This document shows positions 36,832 through 49,834 of a stretch of 64,000 nucleotides of DNA, piece by piece; within the stretch, counting starts at the first letter, position 1; every line of letters starts with the position of its first letter. Source of the stretch: Pyrrhoderma lamaoense (Eukaryota > Basidiomycota > Agaricomycetes > Hymenochaetales > Hymenochaetaceae); NCBI GenBank assembly GCA_002794735.1, contig NBAZ01000004.1, positions 1,302,001-1,366,000 on the forward strand. The letters run 5' to 3'. The notes beneath the pieces were generated by a model. That model was given only the letters and a program-made list of their open reading frames with translations. It ran no database searches and was not told the origin of the DNA. The position numbers were made by a program, and so were the translations under genes.

Positions 36832-39800
36832 GCTTCTAGATTCGCATCTAAAATTTCGTCATATCTTTAGCCCGTCCTCTTCCTCTTTATATATCATTAG
36901 GTAAGCTGGCGGTGTGTCACCTGCTCACGCACAGGGTCCCAGGCTACTAGTACTATCACCCATGCTCGCACGCACACACCTGGAACTGGGATGTATCCAC
37001 CGACGACAAACAAACAAACAGGGGTAAACAAGACACATTAAAATTCTAATTCTGGCCTTCCCCATAGGTGCGGCTTCTCGGCCCGACTCCCAGACGTCTT
37101 CTCAGTGCAAGTGAGGGGTGACAAGATCGATAACCACCCGTTCTCACACGCTTCGTAAACACTATCGACAGTCAACAGGCAAAATATCAACTGCTATTGC
37201 TATTATCACTATGATGATGATGATGGAGATGACTGAATGGCATATGGCTCTGTCACCAGCACTACCTCCCCGTCTGTCTTCCCTTTGCCCACGTACACCC
37301 TTGTCTCTGTTCAGTATCGTTCATGAACCCACCCGCGTTAATCAGCACAATCTGATCATCTCGTATTCCTTCCGACCTCGTCAGAAACACGTTTCTTAAA
37401 ACTTTATACTTTCCATCTTCTCTCTTCTCCTCTCTCTCCTCTCTCAATTCTCATAACAAGCCTCTCCGCGATACTCATTTACCAGAGTATCCATCTCTGG
37501 ACACCGATTATCACATTGTCTAGATCCTCTGCTATTTTCTCCAAGTCTTCTCGAAGCGCTCTATCTTAGTCTTCCGTATTCCCGACATTTCTTGTCTCTC
37601 CGAGCTGCTGACTCACTAGTCTACGTGTACACTCCAATCTCTCCACATAACTATTAATTATTCCCCGTAGAGACTCTTAATTTCAAATATGACCGGTATC
37701 AAATCTAATCAAAGCTCACTTGCCATAAATGGCCTTTCCTCAACACTCGATATTGCGCTTCCCCGTACAGGGTACTGTACTAAATATTGCTCAACATGCT
37801 CAATCGCAAGCGCAAAAAGTCTAAAGCAGGCCTGTGGATCAACATGTTGGATAGGGCTTGACACGTTCATAAATACTCATCCACCGCCACGGTTCTCCGG
37901 TTTTCGCTGGCTTTTATTCCCGACATCGCCCTTCAGTCCCGACTAATTCATATTTTAGACTAAAAAAGAAAATAAGGAAAAGTCGTCTCATGTCCATTAA
38001 ATCTACTCCACGGAGCCATGTTGCCTGGGCATGGAAACGATGAACAGGCTTTTGCTTTTCTCTCATCTGCGCTCTTGGACCTATTGCCTTTAGAACCATA
38101 TTATTCCCTTCAAGGCCAAAGATCATCTGATGCTGTCAGCTGCAACAGTTCAAAATAAATTGATAACAACCTAGACCGGAGTACTATACAAATATGAAAA
38201 GATCTTATGACTACATGTAAATACCAACAACGCGCAACTTTCTTGAGGGGCAGAGGATGGCAGGACGTCAAGCAACGTGACCCGTGCTACTACTGCCGAA
38301 GCCCTTTCATTATCTCTCGCCATAGTATCGTTAGCAGCCTTGCTGCAGTTTTGGTTCAAACCACACACAGGAAATCTCATTCTCTTAATCTTCGCATCTT
38401 CTGCCCTCCATATCAATGCAAATTCCCCCCCTATGCCTCGCCCTATTCTCATATTCGGGTATGACGGACTAGAAGCTCCCTTGAACCGCACCTCCCCTCC
38501 ATGGAAGTTCCCATATGATTTCAAAACCAATGACCAGGTATCAACTCAACCAACGTTCTCCAACCCTCCGACCCAGTACTTCCTCGTCCAATGATAATCC
38601 ATAGTGGTGTGAAGAAAAAAAGCGAGAAGAAGGAAAGTTAGAAGAAGGGTTAGGGGGTGAGGGAGGAAAAGGGGAAGAAGAACCCGAACGAGAACAAGGG
38701 AACGATCCGAGAGGAGAGGTCACGGCTCTCAAAAGAAACAGGTCCCGTGAGCGGAAGAACCCCACATTTCGACCTTCCGGTTCTTAAGGCATAGATACAC
38801 TAATTTCTTTTCTTACTAGACTGCGTTGAAGAGGCAGCTGTTATCGTACTACTCCCCACTCTCTCTCCCCCTTTCTCACTTCTTCTGAGTAAGTAAGCCA
38901 AACGGGCTTATGGCATACGCAAAGTGGGTCAATGTGACTGATATGAAACTGCACACCACCCTTTTCCTCCATAATCTCTCTCACTCTCTCACTCCACACG
39001 CCCCTTCTTCGTCTCTCCTCTACTTTGATGAAACCTGGCGAATACTATGAATTAAAGGAAAGGCTACTACTGGAACTTACGCCCTTTTTTTGAAAAAAAT
39101 AATAAAAACTCTTTCGGACCTGTGAGAGAGAGAAAGAGAAATGAGGTAGAGTTTCATCCGATATGAATTCATTTACTTTCTTGTACATCAAGGGGACGAG
39201 TGGATGAGGTTCTATATAACTTTATGTGTGCGTAAAAGGTGTGTACATAGCCTTGTGTGTATGTATACAATATATCGGATGAAAAGTATATCGTATAACG
39301 TATATTGTACTACTCTAAACTCCTATATTACAACAAGAAAAGTTAATTATAGAGTCCTTCCCCCGCAGTAACCTATAGTGAAACTATAACAACCTCGCTC
39401 CTTAAAATACCCCTTTGTTCTTTGTTTCATCTTTGGAAGTTGAGTTTATCCTTAGAGTCAGGGTTGCAGGGTAAGTCGGATAGCGGCAAGGGATGAAAGA
39501 AAAGGAAGGGAAAGGGGGGGAAGAAGGGAAGAGATGGAGATGTGATTTTATCTAACGAGAAAACACGCAAGTTTCTTGACTTTTTGAGTGTAGGGGGGTG
39601 GCGTTTCGGTTGTTTAGTCCCGAAGTATAATTATTTAAACCGAGTGGCTTGTATTTTCGGGACTTGAGGAATTGATGAAAGGGAGGGGAGGGGGGTTACG
39701 TCTTATAATGTCAGTTACATGCATATGTACAGGAACATAGAGTAAGCTATCTTGAAGTAGTGCTTATAGTAATGAGTATCAAGTAACTGAGTCGGGTTTC

Positions 39801-42459
39801 AAGTGCACAACCCTTCACTCTCTCCTCATACACACACACATTAACACCCTTCTCCCATTTTTACATATATATTAACTATCGTAGGATTCTCAGAGTGGAA
39901 CTTATCATTTTGGCTAAATGTTTATCATCTGATGTAGACTTGGATGTACAGGGCCTGGGGCTTCATGTGGAGGAAATACGGAATAGGAAAAGAGTATTGT
40001 TTACACATGTTTGTGGACATATGCATGTTCAAGGTAAGTATCGATCAAACTCTCGTTTTTGATACACCTCCTATTCATATTTATATATTATTGCTTACTT
40101 CGCACTAAGATCCCTACCTCGACCTACTACAAAGTGAAGCTTAAGCCTGATCTCTTCTAAGATAATAATAATAAAATTAGTTGAAGTCATACATTAACAA
40201 ACAATGGAAGTCCGATCTTCAAACTCTGTCAAAAAAAACATCTCTTTTCATCCTCGAGTTTCGTTTTTATTGTAACTCCGATAACGCTGTGGATTAATTA
40301 TATCAATGTCAATCAAGGTAAACATAAAGCGAGGTAAAAAGTACGAGGGAGTGGCATGCAGACAACATACAGCATGCAAGCCATACTATGGCTCAGTCTT
40401 TCAGCCTCGAATAGTTGATGATGATCTTGATAAACCAGGATTATATGTTACGTGTACATTAGACATGTAACATACATCATGGGTAGTATAGTACTACATA
40501 ACTTGAATGGTGCAATGTCATATGTATGATCTCGTCTCCATGATTGAAAAATCAAATCCGAGGTACCAATCACACATTTTTTTCTTCAGGCTTGGAGCTG
40601 AAGAGTTGACTTGGGAGGTGAGAGTGGGATCGAGGTAGGGTAGGGGGTTGCTTAGACCCCTCGAAATTTATGACGACTTGAGAAGAGCCCGAAAGATTGA
40701 TGGACAGGAAGAAGAAAGAATCGATTACTAGTTTATTACTAGACTACTCGTGACTCGGACTCGGAGCCTGGGGTTCTACTCGGAGTTGGGGACCGTGACT
40801 ACTGTTAGTTGATAGTTTTTGGTTTAGAAGCTTCAAGCTCCTACTTCACTATACCTTGTTGGAAAGTCATCTACTGGTAGCAGAGAAAGTAAGTTCAGAG
40901 AGGGAAGGAGGCTGTGAATGTCGGCGAGAGTGTAAGTGAGAATCGTGGCACTAAGCTAGTGTTACGCTAATAGTAGTAGTGATGATGATAGTATTAGACA
41001 GTTATTATCATGACTATGATGACCGTGGACTTTGATCTCAAGCCATCTAAGTTCTGACATGTTTTTCTTTCTATACTTAGACTTCCGAGTTGATAGTTAC
41101 TAGTATACACGTTTTAAGTGATGGTGTTATCTATGACGTAGGTCACGGAAATTATAACGGCACGGTGCTAGTCCCGGTGTATCGTACTGTGTGGCTCATT
41201 CTAGTGATATGATCACTAAACTAATTTTCTTTGCGAGACAGGCGTCCGTCCTGGTTGTATCAAACACAGTTCACGACTCGAAGAATCGATTTACAAATAA
41301 AGCTGAACCCTTTCTTTTCTTATCATAACGTCCAAAGGGATATCAAATCGCCAACTTCAAGTCTTTCAGGCCTCATATTTAAAAACGATTATTCTTCCTG
41401 AAAATATGCTCTCGGTTTTTAGACAAATCATTTGAAGTCTACTCAACAATGTCTATACGATATGTACAACGGCCACTCAACATAAAAATAAATTCAAAAA
41501 ATAACAATGGATAGCCAAATGCTGGCTTATTTTAATAGATATAGTATCAACAAATCTTAATCGGATCTGTCAATTTAAACATCTTCATAAATTTTTTTCT
41601 GACGCCATCATGTCATGAGGTGGAGATTGTAGTTATCAGATAAACCTTCGGTGGCTCAGGACGTAAGGGGTAAAAAGCAAAAAAAGGAGAGATTAATTGT
41701 CCCAAATTGGTTACGTGCACAATCACTAATCCCCCCTCCAAGCCACCACAATTAATCGAAATTCCCACTTACTCATATTTCTTACTCTCTCACTACACTT
41801 AGCTTAAAGATGACTCACACTTACATTTACAAATAATGAAATTGAAATTATTGTTTCAAGACAGCTAACTCAAACCGGAGTTTATGAGTAGAATCCGGGG
41901 CAAAATTTATATTTTAGATACAGAACTATTTTTTTGCAGTATCCTACAATTGTATACACTCATCAACATCTCCGTCTCACACAGTGACAGACATCACCGA
42001 GAATATCCGTCGTATAACTATTTCGTTGCCACGTTCATAAGGCGCGCCGACTTAGTATGGGTACTTCTGTTCGGTGTCCCCTTCCTTTACAATTCCTTTC
42101 TCGATTTGTTCCGCGTGCTTTGCATCTAAGAAGGGGAGGATAGTCGATCCGTAGAGTCTCTCCCCTTTGTACCTATTATATATTTAATAAGTTGACTCCT
42201 GTTAGTTGGCAGGGATAGGAATAGGACGGAGATATATACATTCGAACATCCTCTGGCCAGCTTCGAATCGCACTTGCCATGCGCCCGGGGACTCCAGGCT
42301 CCTCTGCAAGATCTACGACATTGAAAATATATGCTATAGAAAGCTAATGAGTCAGTCCCGTCTCCGCTGGCAATACCATTTACTGAGTAAATCTACGAAG
42401 GTCATGGAAACAGGGGGGCGGAGGAAAATAGCACGGAGGGAAAAGAAAATCATGAGGAA
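36832..42459. other. Gene-free region upstream of the bZIP gene
   Basis: About 5.6 kb with no supported gene. It probably contains the promoter, any first exon and 5' leader of the bZIP gene, since that gene is transcribed away from it. It shows the same mixture as the other gene-free stretches: pyrimidine runs, GA-rich tracts, short ATGATG and GTAGTA repeats. Confidence 0.6.
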
Positions 42460-44203
42460 CTACTGACTTCTAATAGTAAATACAATCGCTCCAGATCTCG
42501 GAAGTCGACGCAACGACTGTCTCTCCGTTCTCAGTCTAATCCTATCCACGCTGTCCGTAGCTACCGGCATAGGTGCATCCCCACTTTGCTGAGCATCCGC
42601 TGTCGGACTCTTCGTGAAGCTTTCAAAAAAGTCCTCATTTCCATTAGTTGACTCTGACCAGGCAAGTTCGTCCGGATCGATCGAAGCGATTCGTGCAGGA
42701 CTATCTTGGGGAAGGATGATCTGGAAGAAGTAGTTGTTTCGGATAACGGGCTTGTCTACGGGGAGCTTGGTGAAGAAGCGTGTCATGCTGTTTTGCAGCT
42801 TCTCGCGATCTATGAGCGCGTATGTTTATGTTAACATTAACGTTAGAGTTTTGATAGAAGTAAATTATGTGTTCAATTGGGTGGCTTAGATTAATGGGGC
42901 CCGAGGAGAAGGATCAAAGGCGCTTACATTGAGGAACTGCGCCGGTCGTATGAATTTCTTCTAGAGGCAGTCCAAGCTTGTCTACCATTCGCCAGAATCC
43001 TAAGTTTTGTAAATACCACCATGATTTAATAGTCAGCTTTCGTAATTGAGAAAGCGGCGAAGGACATCCACAAAGTGACATACCAGGAACAATGATTGCA
43101 CCCGCCTGAAAATAATATCTTCCATCACTACCCTCAAGCATGAGAGCGAGATCATCTTCGACACTTTTGTTTTCAATTCAGCAAGGATTTATCCCTTGGA
43201 TATCGCGCCAGAATAAGACTTACAGTAGGCCAGAGACCCTCATTGGATCTTCTTCATCTAAATTGTAGGTTGCGTCAACCGGTATAACAGTGATCTCCTT
43301 GATCTGTCCCTCGCCGTACCAGCTAAAATCCCCTGATCGAGGCTTATGGCGTACCACTCGGTAGGTGTCAGGGTATCTACGCGAAAGATACTCGGAAAGT
43401 TCATATACGAGCTCTTTCGCTAAAGCACAGGTGAGAACAAATCAGACCTTTCATTTAATTATCGAGTTCTATTGGAGGTTTGCGAAAAGTTATTTGTACG
43501 TGTACGAGTACGTACCAGCTAATTCGCCTCCGGGAACTCCAGGTCGTGAAGGGAGTGTGTTTACCACTTTTTCTCCGCGTTTTTTAATCCTATCAACTCG
43601 TATGGCATGGTACATCGGTAATTGGTTGTCTACCTATATTAAAAGTATCAAAAACATGAATGCAACACGTTTATTTGTCGAGTTTTTGTGGTGTGTTTTT
43701 CGTTACATGATCTACCAGTAGGTGTAGTTAGAGATTAATAACATACCTCAACCCATTCTTCCCAGGGCATGCTTCGAATACCCATGGTAATACTACATAA
43801 TAGAAAGCGAAACGTCTAAGAAGCTTTAACCCAAAAATATTATTGGTGCACTGACTTGTATTTTCTCCATCTGAATGGACGATACGGGGATGGCTCTCGA
43901 TCGGCTATAAGCTTCTTATTTGGAGTGAACCTTGGGTAAGTGAATTCAACTGGATTCCATTCTATATGAAGACATGGTAGATTGGTCTTCTGATCAATGA
44001 CGAACACGTTTCTGCCAAAACTTACCTCCAGGTTCCCGACCAATCGCCGTACTTGAGAGAGCACCCTTCTCAGCTTGAGAGCTTACTGGGGATGAGGGGG
44101 CTGCTGCATTTTCTTTGAGTCTACGAGCATAGTATAGATAAGCTACTGCTAGTACTGTCGCAGCAGAAACAGCTCCAAGTTCTAATTGCAAGTCAGATAT
44201 CAT
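42460..44203 (-). CDS. DUF3445 protein (HODM alpha-like haem-dependent demethylase family)
   Basis: Eight exons, 44203-44026, 43961-43856, 43792-43747, 43633-43516, 43419-43224, 43163-43084, 42999-42928 and 42809-42460, give 381 residues in a clean frame. The N-terminus has one hydrophobic segment (VSAATVLAVAYLYYARR), a probable signal anchor. Family blocks: EWNPVEFTYPRF, PYRPFRWRKY, TMGIRSMPWEEWVEV, MYHAIRVDRIKKR, YGEGQIKEITVIP, MLEGSDGRYYFQAGAIIVPG, FWRMVDKLGLPLEEIH, and FFTKLPVDKPVIRNNYFFQI. The Pfam family (PF11927) contains the alpha subunit of haem-dependent oxidative N-demethylase of Pseudomonas; the role of the fungal members is not known. The C-terminus TERQSLRRLPRSGAIVFTI is the family's usual end, so the gene is complete. 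Confidence 0.86.
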
Positions 44204-44688
44204 GGGAGTCCTGTGGAATAGTATCTCTAAAACCTGTATTTATGCATTGCTTTCATTAAATTATGCCGTCTTATCATTTCACAAGAAGCTAGCTTGATAA
44301 CAGATATCAATATCAATTCGGAAAGAATGCGGAACGTCGGATTTTTGAAGAAATTCAAGAAACGTAATCACATTACTAATACAAACAGTGACAAACACAA
44401 GTTAAATCAAAATATTTCATTTCGATGGAAGAACAATTCAACTAATGATGTAACAACTTCAGGTATACAGGGAGTCCATAAAACTCATGCACAGTCCGTA
44501 CAGTGAGCAAGAAAAAGAATGCTAGGTATCATGGGTAAGGGTTAAATGAGCTGCATAATAGAGGCATAAGTAGGAAGACTTGCTCACAGTCAGTACTGTA
44601 CAAGACTATTGCATAGCAAGAAGACAGATGAAACGGATAACGGCATAGAGGATTTCAAGAAAGCGACAGAACAAAATTTGATGACATT

Positions 44689-45713
44689 TCAAGATTGATA
44701 GTGGATTTGAAATGAAGAAATTGGGAGCGTTGTGATGATGTCAGTGAGCCAACGGGCTGCAAAAAAGCCATCTCTAGAAAGAGACCTGCGATGAGCTGAT
44801 TTTTTTTTATCAAGGTTGTTAATAAGAACGATATAACGCATTACAAGTATATTCTCACCTTTATGATGTGCCTTGCGTTTTGGTGAGGAGGTCACATCAG
44901 GGGTCGAATTAGCTTCGGGATCCTCTTGCTGCGGTTTCAAATCCATTGTCTCTTCACAAGAAGAAATAGATTCTACCGTTTCTTCTTCTTCTTCCTCTTC
45001 TTCAACAAGCGTCTGTAGTTGGACTTTGGGAGAGTTGCTAGGTGGGAATTTTCCAAAAGAATTTCTCTTTCCAGGAACGGAGGATGTAGTGAATGCTGTG
45101 GGTAGCTTAGCTAAAGGGAACAATAAGACCCTGCACTAAAAGAAGCGAAGTAATAGGCACATACGCTCACGCAAAATTGGCCTCTCGGGAATACCATCAG
45201 TGTCAAAGGTCGGGATTTCAACTATCTTGATGACGGGACTAAATTCATGAAGGCTTCGTTGGAATGAACTATTGTTGAAATTGACGTTCTCTTGAGACGT
45301 TGCCACCGGAAGTTCGGGAAGCGTAATTCCCATAAGTTCCGCAGACTCGCCACGTGTGTTCACGGATGAGCGACGACGATGATGTGTAGGACGAGAGCGA
45401 CCAGTAGAAGTTGTGTCAATAGACGCCACAGATGAGCTGTCCGAGATGGAGGAATCCATGGAACTGAAAGATGAAGTTGATAGGGAGGAGAAGGAGCTAC
45501 TCCTCATGTGTGTGCGTCTAGAGGGACGGGTAGAATTTGTAGGTATCGCAGAATTGTTGATGCCAGTGGATGGACTAAATTTAAAGCCTCAAGCTGGGGC
45601 GGTCGATATGAGTAACAATGTTGAAGAGTCAGCAGAGAGTACTAACCCTTTTCTTTGTGTTTATCATCTCTTGTTCACGAGACATCTCGACAGACGAAAA
45701 GCTCAGTTCCATT
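44689..45713 (-). CDS. Ser-rich protein of unknown function
   Basis: Coding in three clear exons, about 45600-45165, 45110-44859 and 44795-44689, with consistent phases. A possible first exon starts at 45713 (MELSFSSVEMSREQEM) but its junction to the next exon works only with a less usual donor/acceptor pair or a missing base, so the start is unsure. The protein has two Ser-rich stretches (SSSFSSLSTSSFSSMDSS), a basic THHRRRSS patch, a moderately conserved-looking KIVEIPTFDTDGIPERPIL segment, a Glu run (VEEEEEEEETVES) and a basic tail with RRSLSRDGFFAARWLTDI. No known domain is recognised; the TDGIPERPILRE segment may be a short linear motif. Divergent from the isochorismatase-like gene, 294 bases between starts. 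Confidence 0.6.
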
Positions 45714-46007
45714 GTTGAAAGTGATTTTTATATAAAAGAATGTGAGTGCACGAAGGCAGTGAAAAGACTGAAAAATGGAAAAGAAAGGACGGAACGAGGT
45801 AGAGTGGCCTGAGGAGGGGAGATGACGGGGAGAGGCAAGGGAAAGAAATGAACTCGATGCGTCTTAATTAAGGACTTGCGAGCCGGGATCGTTGATGGAC
45901 GATCATCATATCATCCTGGAGCTGGGAACAATTATCAGAAGCTAAGCGCGATTCGCTCAACTCTCTTTTTCATCCGCTCTCTCAGTTTCACAAAGTTTGA
46001 TAAAACG

Positions 46008-46964
46008 ATGTCATATAGAGCGCTCAAGCTCCTTCCCTACCGCACAATATTCTTCATATCAGACTTGCAAACTAGGTTTCGTCAGTTGCTAGTTTATCAA
46101 TCTCCCCTTCTCATCTATGCTATACTCACCTCCGTCTTCCTTAGGCGGTGTTGTCCACGGCTTTGAACATGTCGTTGCAACAACTAACAAAATGCTCAAG
46201 ATTGCGAATGTCAGTTCTGCTCTTCTACCTGTGCTATCCTCTATCCCTTCATGGGATCGCTGATCATTTAACTTATCAAAGGTGTTGGACATCCCTGTCG
46301 TTGTCTCTGAACAGAATCCCACAAGTATGAATCCGTCTCGAGACCATCGAATTCTCAATAAACTGACTCTGCTTCTCGTATATCTTCTCAAGAACTTGGA
46401 AAGACGGTGGAAGAGCTGGACTTCACGCAACTGGGTTCTCTACATCGAATGACTGTAGAAAAAACTCTCTTCTCTCTACTCACGCCGGAAGTGGGCCATC
46501 TTCTGCTAACTGCGGATCACTCACATATAAAATCAATAGTGATCATGGGTATCGAGGTTTGTATCTCAATCGTTATAAAAGACTATCCTCTGATATTTGA
46601 TTTTTGTATCACTCAAAGTCTCATATATGTGTCCTCCAAACCACACTGGATCTTCTCGAACGTGGCTACGACGTCCATGTTCTCGCCGATGGTGTATCAA
46701 GCTGTAACAAAGAGGAGATACCTTGGGCACTAGAACGTATGCGACAGGCCGGCGCCCAGATCTCAACGAGTGAAAGCGTCGCTTATCAACTTATGGGTAT
46801 GTTATATCCGCTCGTCCATTCAGATCTTTACTGATAGAACTATAGGCGATGCGGCAAATGTGAACTTCCGAGCCTTTGCAAATATAATTAAGGAAGAAAA
46901 CGAAGCTACAAAAAACACTGTGAGAACTTTGCTTGGGCAACCTAACTTGAAGGCGTCTAAGTAA
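46008..46964 (+). CDS. Isochorismatase-domain cysteine hydrolase (ISOC-like)
   Basis: Six exons, 46008-46080, 46145-46209, 46282-46324, 46393-46556, 46619-46796 and 46846-46964, encode 213 residues, all phases in agreement. Family triad is visible: Asp in FFISDLQTRFR, Lys in HRMTVEKTLFSLL and nucleophile Cys in IMGIESHICVLQTTLDLLER. Other blocks: VVHGFEHVVATTNKMLKIAN, IPVVVSEQNPT, YDVHVLADGVSS and FRAFANIIKEE. This is the eukaryotic ISOC1/ISOC2-like branch, whose substrate is not established; the wider superfamily includes nicotinamidases and N-carbamoyl hydrolases. No targeting signal is evident. Introns are 57-72 bases. Confidence 0.88.
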
Positions 46965-47855
46965 TATGCTTGTTAGTATATATGTTTTCTTGTTTCAATA
47001 ATATATACCCCATGTATTCTGTATTCGTGTACTCGTCTGGTAATTGTCAATGTTACTACTTACATTTTTAAGCATAATCAATAGACGTATTGCTACGATA
47101 TTCAATATCATATTTGATGATATTACTTGAGCCATACTGAAGCACGTGACCAATATGTGCCCAAATTAGTCGGTTAAGGCTTCTGCTACCTCTACTACCT
47201 CTTACTACCACTAGCTCTTCATCTACAAATCTCTGTTTACAATGTTTGGGAAGTTGTTCCATCTGGGTATAGATGCCCTCATCATTAGTGCCTTTTTGGC
47301 CGGAGTAAAACGTTCTACAGGGTTGACGTGTGTACATCAAGCTGTTCATCTCAGATATCCACTAACGACATTTTTGCGCACAACCTAGGCCTGCTCTCTC
47401 CCAAGTACCAAACAAAGACATGCGCCGTATGTTCCCCTCTTTCCATGTCTTACTTCTTCCTTTTAAGCTAATAAATGGCTTCGAAATCATATAGAGCTGC
47501 TTAGGTCTTACTTAGAAATGGGTATGTTAAGGCACTATATAGCTTGGACTTTTACTGAATCGGGCTGTAGGAGAGTATGTCTTTGACTTTGCAGTGGTCG
47601 TTATGGGAGTGAGTCTTATTCTCTCATGTTAAGTTTGAATTTTAATTGAGTACATACCAACAGCGCTCGAAGTCTTTTGAACGGAAGCCATGATCATGAT
47701 GTTTAAATATTTAGTTACACACTTTTTTTGGAGTGAGTGTATCGTCTCAAAACTAGTCTTCGTTAAAGACTCATCCCAATAATCAGTAACAGTTTTACTT
47801 AATCCCCGTTCATTGTACAATAATTTTATCACGAAGCAAATGGTAGTTCACGATT
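46965..47855. other. Intergenic, no supported gene
   Basis: About 0.9 kb between the convergent isochorismatase-like and OST2 genes. Short frames on both strands show no family similarity that I recognise. Confidence 0.6.
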
Positions 47856-48358
47856 TCATCCCAAGAAATTGAAGACAAAAAAGTGAAGTATGATTGAACC
47901 AAAAGCGAAGTCCGCAAACGCCCTACAATAATCAATGAGAAATAAGCTTGTTGGTAGTTTTATCGGCACAAACCTTTCTGGAGATACGTCTGCAAAGTTT
48001 TGCTTATTCTCTGGGTTAACTTGAGATCGAAGTGATGCTGTCAAAACGAATTGACCGACTGTACTGGAAAAGCTGCAGGGCCGATAGAGGGTCAATAAAC
48101 TCGTAGATAGTATAGATAGTGTGTGCTGATTATTGAAATAACTTACCCAGCTAGAAATGCATTGAAAGGAAAGTTGGTGACAAGGATACAATACAGAAAT
48201 TGGATAATGCCCGAAAGCATAATAAAGACAAGGAAGGCGTCAATGAGCTTAAGCCTTGGTGATGTGGTAGTGTTGTATGATTCCCATAGTGACTGCACAG
48301 CTACATTAAGAGCTATTGGCTTTGTTGAGGATGCCCCAGAGCCCTTTGAAGAAGACAT
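47856..48358 (-). CDS. OST2: Oligosaccharyltransferase subunit Ost2/DAD1
   Basis: Exons 48358-48147, 48072-47974 and 47922-47856 give 125 residues, the normal length. The protein is a small membrane subunit of the ER oligosaccharyltransferase complex that N-glycosylates nascent proteins. Family blocks: SLWESYNTTTSPRLKLIDAF, MLSGIIQFLYCILV, FPFNAFLAGFSSTVGQFVL, SLRSQVNPENKQNF, SPERAFADFAFGSIILHFFV and the terminal FNFLG. Three hydrophobic helices are visible. Start taken at the ATG of MSSSKGSG; upstream in-frame ATGs exist (to 48526) but would add a non-conserved extension. Divergent from the mitoribosomal gene with 168 bases between starts, so the two probably share a promoter. Confidence 0.94.
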
Positions 48359-48526
48359 ACTATCGTTTAGTGCTGAAGTACTGCTGCGCGACGTGACGTG
48401 GTACAGTAATGGGTTTGTGGCTGTGCATTTCCTAAAGTAAATCCGATCCGCGCTTTTCCTTTTCACCAGCCAACTTTTTAGTACCGTGTCTTGACGGTCC
48501 ATTTTGCTTGTGTCCATCTTAAACAT

Positions 48527-49730
48527 ATGAGCTCTTTCGGTCGCCAGCTTTCTGTTGCATCATCGTGTGCATCACGGAGACTTAGGAGTGCAAGATGGAA
48601 TCATAGTGCATGGTCCGTTGCAAGTATACGAAGACGTTCTCTGCACAGTGTAAGGAAACTTCCTTACCCTGAGGAGGATGGTGTAGGAGATTTCTTGCCT
48701 CCTGCAGCTCTTAAAACTGTTCTGGAGTGGCAGGCAGGTCTCTTAGAAAGGTTGAATGATCAAGTAAAAAGTAAAGTAACATAAAGCGTCTTGTTTTGAC
48801 AATTTACTCTTCGAAAGACTAAATTGGTTTTCATAATTTTCAGACACTCATATGGAGGACCAGACCGTTTTACAAACTATCATTGAGACGTCAAATGATG
48901 CGGAACACATTCGAGCATTTAACTATGCTAGTCTCGCTGCTAATAATAACTTTTTCTTAAATTGCATAGTGAGTGATTATTTCTTAGAAATGAAATATAA
49001 GTACTCATGTCACTACAATTATCCAGAAACCTAGGACGGAGGGCAAATCTAATATTGACGAAATGTCACCAGAGTTGATGCAGGCTATTGCTACCCAATT
49101 TTCCGATTTTGGTTTACTTCAAGAGCGATTTGTTGCTTCAGCTTCAGGCATGGCTTCATCTGGCTGGCTTTGGCTCGTAACGGATGGACTGGCACAGCTA
49201 GCAGTTGTACCAACCTTCGGTTCAGGGACCCTTCTGGTCCGTCATCGGGTTCCTCTATCCCAAATTCCTTCATCGGATGTATTCGCCTCAGAGGTACGGC
49301 GAAACGCTCAAGATTCTCTCGGTACCGCTCCTGGTATCGCACCTTCCTCTCCTCATAATACTGCGACTTCAACATCACCTTTGTCGGGTGTACGGTCTCC
49401 ACAACACCAAATAGATCCTCACACTCCCGCTCGTTCATTCCATAACTCGGGAATACTAAAGTTTAATCGCCCTTCTGTCTTGGATTCTTCTTCAGAAATC
49501 ACTGCGCAACCTGACGCCCAGCGTCTCAAAGCCTTCAGTGCGGGACGCGACTATTCCCCTTATTCTGTATCTCAATACATGAACATGCTTGGTTGAGCTC
49601 AGGTCTTGGTGTTTGGGGCAAAGAGGAATACGTACGACGTTTCTTCTCTGTTATTGACTGGAAATCTGTCAGCGAAACTTACGGCAAGTTCCTGAATTCA
49701 GGACACAGAGGATCCGTGTCGATGAGTTAG
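48527..49730 (+). CDS. SOD-like mitochondrial small-subunit ribosomal protein (mS42/mS43), one frame break
   Basis: Exons 48527-48770, 48844-48968 and 49027-49730. The fold is that of Fe/Mn superoxide dismutase, but metal ligands are lost: the usual NHSLFW region reads NYASLAANNNFF, and the C-terminal WEHAYY region reads ISIHEHAWLSSG without the Asp ligand. This is the pattern of Rsm26 (mS42) and Mrp1 (mS43) of the yeast mitoribosome. The N-terminus, rich in Arg and Ser (ASRRLRSARWNHSAW), fits mitochondrial targeting. A Ser/Pro-rich insertion (about SLGTAPGIAPSSPHNTATST) separates the halves. The frame must move at the C4 run 49556-49559 as if one C were missing; then GVWGKEEYVRRFFSVIDW follows. 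Cannot decide between mS42 and mS43. Confidence 0.85.
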
Positions 49731-49834
49731 ATTAGGATCTAGCAGACCTTACTAATGCTATTTTAGTTATCATTTATTATTGAAAAAAATGCAAACTAAT
49801 TGCTAATCGTATCTACGTTAATTCGATGAAGTTA

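Noticed and set aside
46089..46430. Minus-strand 113-codon frame over the isochorismatase-like gene
   Set aside because: It crosses exons and introns of a gene whose six exons and catalytic triad are clear.
49091..49438. Antisense 115-codon frame under the mitoribosomal protein gene
   Set aside because: Shadow of a strongly supported coding strand; no independent motif.
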